A stretch of 64,000 nt of DNA from Clostridiales bacterium 1_7_47FAA (GTDB taxonomy: Bacteria; Bacillota; Clostridia; Lachnospirales; Lachnospiraceae): contig DS990260.1 of the NCBI GenBank assembly GCA_000155435.1, positions 962,050 to 1,026,049 on the forward strand, written 5' to 3'. Numbering within the stretch: the stretch's first letter is position 1; every line of letters starts with the position of its first letter. The translations under genes were made by a program, and so were the position numbers. Below the pieces are notes generated by a model. The model did no database searches and was not told the DNA's origin. It saw nothing but the letters and a program-made list of their open reading frames with translations. Shown in pieces: positions 16,745 to 23,920 of the stretch.

Positions 16745-17647
16745 CTACCTTACCGCCCCAATCAGCTGGCTTATATCGTCAATCCCATACCGCTCCATAT
16801 AGGACCGGATTCCTTCCACTGTTTCCACCGTTGCATAAGGATTGTGGAAATTAGCTGTACCGATTGCCACTGCGCTGGCGCCTGCCAGGATGAATTCCAG
16901 GGCATCCTCCCCATTCATGATACCGCCCATACCGATAATGGGCACCTGCACTGCCTGGGCTGTCTGGTAGACCATGCGCAGGGCCACGGGCTTGATGGCA
17001 GGGCCGGAAAGCCCTCCCGTCTTATTGGCCAGGGCAAAGGCTCTTTTGTGTATATCAATCTTCATGCCGGTGAGGGTGTTAATCAGGGAAATGGCATCCG
17101 TTCCCCCGGCCTGGGCCGCCTTGGCCATGACTGTGATGTCCGTCACATTGGGGCTTAACTTCATGATGATTGGCTGCTTTGCATGTGCCTTCACCGCCTT
17201 GGTAATGGCCTCAACCGCTTTGGGGTCCTGTCCAAAGGCAATACCGCCTTCCTTTACATTGGGGCAGGAGATGTTAATCTCCAGCATATCCACCGGCTCA
17301 TCCCCCAGCCGCTCCACCACATCAATGTAATCCTCCGTAGTCCTGCCGCATACATTCACGATAATCCTGGTGTCGTATTGTCTTAAGAAAGGGATGTCCC
17401 TTTTGATAAACACATCAATCCCCGGGTTCTGCAGCCCGATGGCATTAATCATCCCGCCGTAAGTCTCTGCAATCCTGGGCGTGGGGTTGCCGGGCCACGG
17501 CACGTTGGCCACGCCCTTTGTCACAACAGCCCCCAGCTTGTTCAAATCCACAAATTCGCTGTATTCCACGCCGGAGCCAAATGTGCCCGACGCCTCCATC
17601 ACCGGATTCTTGAATTCCACACCGGCAATCTTTACACTCATATCCAT
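16745..17647 (-). CDS. pyrD: Dihydroorotate dehydrogenase B, catalytic subunit
   Basis: Class 1B dihydroorotate dehydrogenase, oxidising dihydroorotate with FMN and passing electrons to PyrK. It has 300 residues. The class-1 active-site cysteine is in INISCPNVKEGG, the FMN/substrate region is NPVMEASGTFGSG, and the C-terminal phosphate-binding part is PIIGMGGI...GASAVAIGTANF. ATG at 17647 is preferred since GGAGGTGG lies upstream at the right distance; two earlier ATGs overlap the pyrK stop but have no ribosome site. It is coupled to pyrK, as expected for the PyrD2-PyrK2 complex. Confidence 0.94.
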   Translation of the reverse strand: MDMSVKIAGVEFKNPVMEASGTFGSGVEYSEFVDLNKLGAVVTKGVANVPWPGNPTPRIAETYGGMINAIGLQNPGIDVFIKRDIPFLRQYDTRIIVNVCGRTTEDYIDVVERLGDEPVDMLEINISCPNVKEGGIAFGQDPKAVEAITKAVKAHAKQPIIMKLSPNVTDITVMAKAAQAGGTDAISLINTLTGMKIDIHKRAFALANKTGGLSGPAIKPVALRMVYQTAQAVQVPIIGMGGIMNGEDALEFILAGASAVAIGTANFHNPYATVETVEGIRSYMERYGIDDISQLIGAVR

Positions 17648-17664
17648 CTTCCGGGCCACCTCCA

Positions 17665-18597
17665 TCATAGTTCAATCTCATCTGCCAGGAACACGGGACC
17701 GTCCTTGCAGATACGTTTGTTGTGCACCTGGGAATGGCCGTCCACATCCTTGGACTGGCACACACAGGCCAGGCAGGCCCCTACACCACAGGCCATCTTC
17801 TCTTCCAGGGACAGGAAACAGGGGATACCCTGCTCAGCCGCGTACGCTTTCAGCGCCCGGAGCATGGGGGTGGGTCCGCAGGCATAGATGATGTCCGCTG
17901 ACAGCCCCTGTTCCCTTATGGCATCCAGTACATTTCCCGCCGTGCCTGCGCTTCCGTCCTCGGTTGCCACATGGACAGGCCCAAATGCCTCAAATTCATG
18001 TTTCAGGAACATCTGGCTGTCCCTGTATCCCAGGATGGACTGAACCAGCCCGGTCCGTCCGCCGTCCTGTTCCGGCAAGCCTCCATCCGGCTGCGCGCCA
18101 GCCTGTGCCAAAGCGCTTCCAGCCGGCTGCGCACCGGCCTGTGCCGAAGCGCTTCCAGCCAGCTGCGCACCAGCCTGTGCCGAAGCGCTTCCAGCCAACC
18201 GTGCGTTGGCCTCTGCCAGCGCTTTTGCCAGTTCCAGCATAGGCGGGATACCAATGCCGCCCCCAATCAGGAACGCCTTCTTTCCAGGCTCCATGGGGAA
18301 TCCATTGCCCAAAGGCCCCAGCACGTCGATGGTATCCCCTGCCTTCAGCCGTGAGAACTCCTTTGTCCCTGCTCCGGCAATGCGGTAAACCAGGCGCAGT
18401 TCCCCGGCCTCCCTGTCAATGCCGCACAGGCTGATTGGTCTTGGAAGCAGCTTTGCGCCGTCCTTTGTATAAAGGGAAACAAACTGGCCCGGCACAGCAT
18501 CCTCTGCAACCTGGGCCGCCTTTATCCTCATATCAAATATATCCTCAGTCAGCTGTTCCTGTCCCGCAACCACAGCCGTCATCTTTATCTTTGCCAT
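17665..18597 (-). CDS. pyrK: Dihydroorotate dehydrogenase B, electron-transfer subunit, with repeat insertion
   Basis: FAD and 2Fe-2S subunit that moves electrons from PyrD to NAD. The order is a FAD domain with RPISLCGID, an NAD-binding loop GGGIGIPPMLELAKAL, and C-terminal cluster cysteines in EEKMACGVGACLACVCQ. It has 310 residues, some 50 more than usual. The excess is an Ala/Gly/Ser/Gln-rich insertion between the NAD loop and LGYRDSQMF, built from three 36-bp repeats. Reading frame and motifs are intact on both sides, so the protein is probably functional with a flexible loop. GGAG precedes the ATG. Confidence 0.93.
   Translation of the reverse strand: MAKIKMTAVVAGQEQLTEDIFDMRIKAAQVAEDAVPGQFVSLYTKDGAKLLPRPISLCGIDREAGELRLVYRIAGAGTKEFSRLKAGDTIDVLGPLGNGFPMEPGKKAFLIGGGIGIPPMLELAKALAEANARLAGSASAQAGAQLAGSASAQAGAQPAGSALAQAGAQPDGGLPEQDGGRTGLVQSILGYRDSQMFLKHEFEAFGPVHVATEDGSAGTAGNVLDAIREQGLSADIIYACGPTPMLRALKAYAAEQGIPCFLSLEEKMACGVGACLACVCQSKDVDGHSQVHNKRICKDGPVFLADEIEL
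18091..18198 (-). repeat. 36-bp in-frame tandem repeat inside pyrK
   Basis: Three adjacent 36-bp units differ at only a few bases and encode the dodecapeptide (L/P)AGSA(S/L)AQAGAQ. A degenerate partial copy continues at the 5' edge of the coding insertion (ANAR). Confidence 0.92.
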
Positions 18598-18623
18598 AGA
18601 AAATCTCCATCTTTATGTTCTTA

Positions 18624-18650
18624 CAGCACCGGCAATGCCTGCCGGTGCTG
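18624..18650. other. Intercistronic hairpin between pyrF and pyrK
   Basis: CAGCACCGGCA and TGCCGGTGCTG form an 11-base perfect stem with a five-base loop in the 60-base gap between pyrF and pyrK. No T run follows on the minus strand, so it is more likely a processing or stability hairpin than a terminator. Confidence 0.6.
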
Positions 18651-18657
18651 CAGTTAT

Positions 18658-19575
18658 TTACAGTACGCTGTTAATATCATTCACCATATCCACAACAGCC
18701 TGTCTGGATGCCCCGCCAAACTGCTCCGGACCAAACTGCTTATACTTCTCCTGCTTATAGGCGGCAATAATGCCTCTGGATGAGTTCACGATGGCGCCCA
18801 GCCCGTCCTCATTAAAGCAATGCTTTAAATCCTCTGCCGTACCGCCCTGCGCGCCATACCCCGGCACCAGGAAATACGTATGCGGCATGAGCCTGCGAAG
18901 GATCTTACTCATCTCAGGATAGGTGGCTCCAACCACGGCGCCCACGTTGCTGTATGCGCCGTCCATGGAGGATTCCCCCCACTCCATCACCTTTTCAGCC
19001 ACCCACTCATATAAGGGCCTTCCGTCAATGAGACGGTCCTGGAACTCGCCGCTGCTTGGGTTGGAGGTCTTCACCAGCACGAACAGTCCCTTGTCATCGC
19101 TGCTGCACACATCCACAAACGGCTTCACGCCGTCTGTCCCCAGGTATGGGTTTACGGTCAGCATGTCCACGTCAAATCCGCTGAAAACATTGCTTCCCAC
19201 CTGCACCTTGCCCAGGTGTCCGGCTGCATACGCAGCAGAGGTGGAACCGATATCGCCCCTCTTGGCATCGCCAATCACGATCAGTCCCTTTTCGTGGCAG
19301 TAATCCACTGTCTTCTTATATACAATAAGACCTTCTATGCCAAACTGCTCATACATGGCAATCTGCGGCTTAACAGCCGGAATCAGGTCCCATGTATGGT
19401 CAATGATTTCCTTATTAAATTCCCAGATGGCCTCTGCGGCTCCTTTCAGGGTTTCACCGTATGTGTCAAAGGATTTCTTCACCACATGCTCCGGCACATA
19501 GGACAGCATCGGATCAAGTCCGACACAGATGGGGGCATTGGTTTTCTTTATCTTTTCAATCAACTGGCTAATCAT
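18658..19575 (-). CDS. pyrF: Orotidine 5'-phosphate decarboxylase
   Basis: Last step of UMP synthesis, decarboxylating OMP. This is the long, subfamily-2 type, 305 residues, common in Lachnospiraceae. The N-terminal strand is APICVGLDPMLSYVP, the catalytic Lys region is GLIVIGDAKRGDIGSTSAAY with its Asp-x-Lys-x-x-Asp array, and the phosphate-binding end is PGYGAQGG. The ATG at 19575 has AAGGAGG upstream. It is first in pyrF-pyrK-pyrD, with a divergent methyltransferase gene about 160 bases away. Confidence 0.94.
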   Translation of the reverse strand: MISQLIEKIKKTNAPICVGLDPMLSYVPEHVVKKSFDTYGETLKGAAEAIWEFNKEIIDHTWDLIPAVKPQIAMYEQFGIEGLIVYKKTVDYCHEKGLIVIGDAKRGDIGSTSAAYAAGHLGKVQVGSNVFSGFDVDMLTVNPYLGTDGVKPFVDVCSSDDKGLFVLVKTSNPSSGEFQDRLIDGRPLYEWVAEKVMEWGESSMDGAYSNVGAVVGATYPEMSKILRRLMPHTYFLVPGYGAQGGTAEDLKHCFNEDGLGAIVNSSRGIIAAYKQEKYKQFGPEQFGGASRQAVVDMVNDINSVL

Positions 19576-19736
19576 AGCGTCCTCCTTATGTATGGGTACT
19601 GAAAAACTCTTTCCCCATTCTAACATATAAAGTATCGTGTTTCAAGGGCGGAACGTATTTACTCTTCCTGATTTTTATTGTATGCTAATACTACCTTACA
19701 AATCAGAAAACAGCAACAGGATCAGGAGAAACCATC

Positions 19737-20627
19737 ATGAGTGTATTCCATAAAGACAGGGAACTGGACCACATGTTTGAACTGCAGGAGAAAAGCAGGG
19801 ACAGCGGTCCTGACCGCACGGCGGACATGTGGGACAAGAGGATGAAAAACTGGAAACAGAACTTCTGGACAGCCAACCTAAAGGACAATGGTTCCGGCAA
19901 GTCCATGCGCAGGGTCAGGGAAACCGCCGCTTATCTGAAGCAGGCAGGGGTCCTTGGACCGGACACGGATGTGATTGACATCGGCTGCGGCCCGGGACGC
20001 TTTGTCTCGGAGTTTGCCCGCACCGCCCATATGGTGGTGGGCGTGGACATTTCCCCACGTGCCATTGAATACGCCCGTCTGTTTACAAAGGAGACCGGGC
20101 AGATGAATACCAGCTTCCTTGTCAGCGATTTTTCATCCCTTGATCTCAAGGCCGCCGGCCTTAACCGTACATACGACCTTGCATTCTGCTCCCTCTCCCC
20201 CGCCGTCTCAGGCAGGGAGGGCCTCAACAGGTTCATGGGACTCACCCGCTCCTGGTGCTGTATGAACTCCATTGTATCGGGCCGTCACGGACTCCACCAG
20301 CGCATTGCCAGGGAGGTCTTTAATAAGGAGACGCTGGAGAGCTGGAACGGACAGCATTTTTACACCACCTTCAACATCCTTCTGCTGTCAGGTTATCAGC
20401 CCGTAACCAGCTATTACCAGCAGGTCAAGGAAAATGAACGCCCGGCCAGCAGGGAATTCGCAGAGATATCCGCCTCCATCATACTGCCGGAAAAGGAGCG
20501 GACCAACGATACGATTGATAAGATATACCACTGGATGGAAATGCACGCCGACACAGAGGGCAATCTCCATGAAAGCTCCCTGTTTACCTATGGGCGGCTG
20601 CTGTGGAACATCCACCAGACCTATTAA
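19737..20627 (+). CDS. Class I SAM-dependent methyltransferase
   Basis: A 296-residue methyltransferase of unknown substrate. Motif I is VIDIGCGPGRFVSEFA, followed by the acidic SAM ribose contact in VVGVDISPRAIEYAR and a motif II/III region with YDLAFCSLSPAVSG. The C-terminal third (about 180-296) is helical and probably selects the substrate. It is monocistronic, divergent from pyrF, and has no biosynthetic neighbours that would hint at a target. Confidence 0.85.
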   Translation: MSVFHKDRELDHMFELQEKSRDSGPDRTADMWDKRMKNWKQNFWTANLKDNGSGKSMRRVRETAAYLKQAGVLGPDTDVIDIGCGPGRFVSEFARTAHMVVGVDISPRAIEYARLFTKETGQMNTSFLVSDFSSLDLKAAGLNRTYDLAFCSLSPAVSGREGLNRFMGLTRSWCCMNSIVSGRHGLHQRIAREVFNKETLESWNGQHFYTTFNILLLSGYQPVTSYYQQVKENERPASREFAEISASIILPEKERTNDTIDKIYHWMEMHADTEGNLHESSLFTYGRLLWNIHQTY

Positions 20628-21012
20628 ATAAGGAAACTGATTTTAAAAGAAGACAGGGGGAAAATATCTTCTGCATAAGCATGTGCCTTCCGCTTTTCAT
20701 GGTCCTGCCGTTTGATATATTTGGTTATCCCATTCTGCTTCAGGACTCGCTGCAGTATCTGCTGTCGGCGGTCACTGCTTCCAGGATGTGAAGCTTTAAT
20801 CGTATCCAACAGGCCGGCAAGGTTCACCCTTTCTCTGAACAACAGGCAAGCAAGCCTGAAAAATCCAACCAAGAAAACTAAAGTTAAAATTCGTTATAAC
20901 TACATGGGACTGGCTGGATTGTCGTTTTCGACTCCCTTGCTTTTCTTCTACAGATATTTTTCATTCATTTGTTGATTTTGAACATACCGGGAATCCGCAC
21001 GATTTTGGCATA
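20628..21012. other. Gap between methyltransferase and symporter genes, possible eroded gene
   Basis: No complete gene. The minus strand has a short open frame (about 20624-20872) with a charged segment QNGITKYIKRQDHEKRKAH. It could be a relic of a transposase-like or other gene, but I cannot identify it. The remainder shows nothing I recognise. Confidence 0.25.
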
Positions 21013-21044
21013 CAAAAGAGGCAGCGTTTGAACCTTGCTGCCTC
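21013..21044 (-). terminator. Intrinsic terminator of the symporter operon
   Basis: On the minus strand GAGGCAGC and GCTGCCTC form an eight-base perfect stem with an 11-base loop followed by TTTTGT, 11 bases past the symporter stop. Confidence 0.85.
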
Positions 21045-21054
21045 TGATAACCCG

Positions 21055-22623
21055 TTATTTTATTAAGAAAAAGAACACATACTGCAGCAGGAAAAATCCC
21101 AGAGTCAGCATCTCACCCACCCCAAAATAACATGGGCGCATATTCTTTTCAACCCTTAAATCATTTTTCATTCCCATTACTGTGTATTTTCTCGTTGTCT
21201 CAGAACTCTTCTCCTGACCAAATCCAAGGCTACAGGCATAACCTACGACAATTGTAATTGTTGCTCCAATAGCCGGATTCCATAGCCATCCGGTCTGTAG
21301 CAGCATAGCGATTGCTGTATTTCCTATGATTCCCGCAATCACGCCAACTGCGACACCCTTGTCATTTGCTTTCAAGGTAAAGAATCCCAGTAAGAATGCA
21401 CCGGCTGCCGGACCTGCAAAATAAGAAATATAGTTTCCTACCAGATCCAGCACAGATCGTACGCTATTGCCGAAGCCCACAAAGATTACTCCAATCATGA
21501 TAATCCCAATGACCAGCGTAATATATCTTGTGGTTTTTAGGGATGCCTTTTTCTTGAGTAAATACGGTTCATAAATATCCTTTGTAAACACAAGGACCAT
21601 ACTATTGATCAGGGAATCCACACTTGACATTGCTGCCGCAAACACTCCTGCCAAAATGAGACCTGTTATTCCAATCGGAACCTCTTCCATAATGAACGTA
21701 ATCATGACATCATTAGCCGATTCAAACGGTCTGCCCTTATAAAAGAAGAACAGGATTACCCCGATGAAAAGCATAAGATAGTAAACAATATTCATGATAA
21801 AGGCACTAAGTGCCAATGACTTTTTAGCCTGTTTTAAAGATTTCGATGTCAGCACTCTCTGTACCTGTGTCTGATCAAAGCAGAAATATCGAACCCACAT
21901 AAACGTTCCGCCAATAAGTGTAACCCAGAAAGTATTGTTGTTAGTGATATCAAATGAAAAATCTAATGTGGATAATTTGCCGCTTGTCCGTGCCAAATCA
22001 AAGAAATCTATAATTCCAACATCCAAATCCGATAATGCAGCAATGACAACAAAGATAACGGCTCCTATTACTACAAACATTTGAAGTGCATCAGTCCAGA
22101 TAACCGCTTTGATTCCACCCATAAGTGTGTAAATCACAGCAACCAAAACTACTGCCGGAACCAGTACTTTCATGGGCCATCCTGTCATCCGTTGAAGAAC
22201 AAGCACCGGCACAAATACCATAGAACTGGCCTGAATAATGGAATTCACAAAAAACTGAAATATAGAAAGAGCTTTTGTATATTTTCCCAACCGCAGTTCC
22301 ATATACTGATAAATGGAATTAATGTTCAAATGATAGATAACAGGTACTGCAATATACAGTGCAAAAAACACTGCCAGCGGAACCGCCACATTGACCATCA
22401 CCGGATACATTCCGGAGGTGTACGCCCATCCTGGTCCGCCAATAAATCCGTTCGCACTGATCATGGTTGCTGTTACAGACAATGCAACCGGAAGCCAGGG
22501 CATGGATTTCCTGGCAATCAGATACTCTTCTTGCTCTTTACTTTGTCTGCTTGTCAAAAATCCTATTATCAGCAAACAAAGAAAATACCCAATGATCACT
22601 AATATATCAACATTCGAAACCAT
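21055..22623 (-). CDS. Sodium:solute symporter (SSS family)
   Basis: A secondary transporter with about 13 membrane segments, 522 residues. Family landmarks include the start MVSNVDILVIIGYFLCLLII, the segment ISANGFIGGPGWAYTSGMYP, the sodium-site region AGVFAAAMSSVDSLINSMV and GNYISYFAGPAAGAFLLGFF. SSS members carry sugars, sialic acid, myo-inositol or organic anions with sodium. Co-transcription with MFS and lacZ suggests a galactoside, galactose or another product sugar. The coding region is visibly more A+T-rich than the pyr region to its left, as is the whole cluster to 30.1 kb. Confidence 0.88.
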   Translation of the reverse strand: MVSNVDILVIIGYFLCLLIIGFLTSRQSKEQEEYLIARKSMPWLPVALSVTATMISANGFIGGPGWAYTSGMYPVMVNVAVPLAVFFALYIAVPVIYHLNINSIYQYMELRLGKYTKALSIFQFFVNSIIQASSMVFVPVLVLQRMTGWPMKVLVPAVVLVAVIYTLMGGIKAVIWTDALQMFVVIGAVIFVVIAALSDLDVGIIDFFDLARTSGKLSTLDFSFDITNNNTFWVTLIGGTFMWVRYFCFDQTQVQRVLTSKSLKQAKKSLALSAFIMNIVYYLMLFIGVILFFFYKGRPFESANDVMITFIMEEVPIGITGLILAGVFAAAMSSVDSLINSMVLVFTKDIYEPYLLKKKASLKTTRYITLVIGIIMIGVIFVGFGNSVRSVLDLVGNYISYFAGPAAGAFLLGFFTLKANDKGVAVGVIAGIIGNTAIAMLLQTGWLWNPAIGATITIVVGYACSLGFGQEKSSETTRKYTVMGMKNDLRVEKNMRPCYFGVGEMLTLGFFLLQYVFFFLIK

Positions 22624-22642
22624 GCCACACCTCCGTAGCTTA

Positions 22643-23920
22643 TTATTCTTTTGTTACATATCCTTTATAGAAAATGCCTTTTCTATTTGTTTCCGGCTGA
22701 CATAGCCAGATAATACCTACTATGGAGAATACAATCGGTGCTCCCCACATTGCTGTAGTAAGACTTGTTGCGTTCTTAATCATAACAATGACATACGGGG
22801 ACATAAAGGAGAGAATTTTTGCTACATGGAACAGAGATGCTCCCATGCTGCGTAATCTCTGCGGGAACAATTCTGTAAAATATCCTCCCCAGATGGATGT
22901 TGATGCAAGGCCAAAGTTATAAATAGCTCCAAATAATGCCAGCAGTTTCATATTGCTTGGAGATATGAAGTAAAATACAACCATAAGTGCTGATAAGAAA
23001 AATCCAAATGCATTAAACTTTCTGCCGAATTTATCAGATAAGAATCCCCATGCATAAGCACCAACCAGATTACCAAAGGATGATAAAGAATAGATTGCAC
23101 CCATCGTAACTGCATCAAACATACGTACCTCTCTGAGGTATACGGTAACAAATCCACTAAAAAACTGAAATCCTATAGAGTTCAATGCTGCCATAAGGAT
23201 AATTGCTACTGTAATCTTGATATAATCCTTGCTGAACATTTCTCTCCAGGTGCCTTTTGCAACCACGGTATTAGTGCCTGCTTCACCGGATGCCTGGTTA
23301 CCAAACGGTTTGTATTTCTCTTCATTTGGTACAAACAGAACCATAAGAAGGGCAACTATCATTGGTGGAATACCGCCAATCCAGATCAGATTTTCCCATC
23401 CTGCTTCCTTAAACATTGCAGCAAAAGCTCCGATTGCAATGATGGAAAAAGAATACATGCTATATGCAATGGCTGTAACCATACCGCGAACTTTGTCGCT
23501 GAATAAACCAACCATGGAGGATACTGCGGCTGTATAATAACCGCCTAATGAAATACCTACTAAAAATCTCATTCCACACCAAACATGAAACTCGATATAA
23601 GTCAGACAGATAACCGTTGCCAATCCATTTAACAGTGTAATACAGATTAAGGTTTTCTTTTTTCCCCAGTTTTCAGCCAGCCATGCGCATACAAATGCTC
23701 CCGTTACTGTTCCTATCGTCTGGTATGAATAGAATACTGCTGACTGTTCCAGGCCTATATTATAATAATCACTTAAAAAAGGCTTTACGTAATCAAGTAC
23801 ACTTGAATTATAGCAATATAGAAAATAACCTGCAAGGATTAAAACATATGCAATAATTCTTCGCTGCACAGATACATCACTCATTTTTTTCTCTGGTGCT
23901 GCCACTATTTTTGTACTCAT
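22643..23920 (-). CDS. MFS transporter
   Basis: Twelve-helix major facilitator, 425 residues. Typical motifs are the loop 2-3 signature AENWGKKKTL, the second-half equivalent SDKFGRKFNA, and GMRFLVGISLGGYYTAAVSS. GGYFTELFPQRLRSMG resembles the segment after helix 10 of the AAHS and sugar-porter groups. Its ATG overlaps the lacZ stop as ATGA and is served by AGGAGG within lacZ. It sits between lacZ and the sodium symporter, so the operon encodes two unrelated carriers. One may import the glycoside and the other handle the aglycone or freed sugar (inference). Confidence 0.87.
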   Translation of the reverse strand: MSTKIVAAPEKKMSDVSVQRRIIAYVLILAGYFLYCYNSSVLDYVKPFLSDYYNIGLEQSAVFYSYQTIGTVTGAFVCAWLAENWGKKKTLICITLLNGLATVICLTYIEFHVWCGMRFLVGISLGGYYTAAVSSMVGLFSDKVRGMVTAIAYSMYSFSIIAIGAFAAMFKEAGWENLIWIGGIPPMIVALLMVLFVPNEEKYKPFGNQASGEAGTNTVVAKGTWREMFSKDYIKITVAIILMAALNSIGFQFFSGFVTVYLREVRMFDAVTMGAIYSLSSFGNLVGAYAWGFLSDKFGRKFNAFGFFLSALMVVFYFISPSNMKLLALFGAIYNFGLASTSIWGGYFTELFPQRLRSMGASLFHVAKILSFMSPYVIVMIKNATSLTTAMWGAPIVFSIVGIIWLCQPETNRKGIFYKGYVTKE

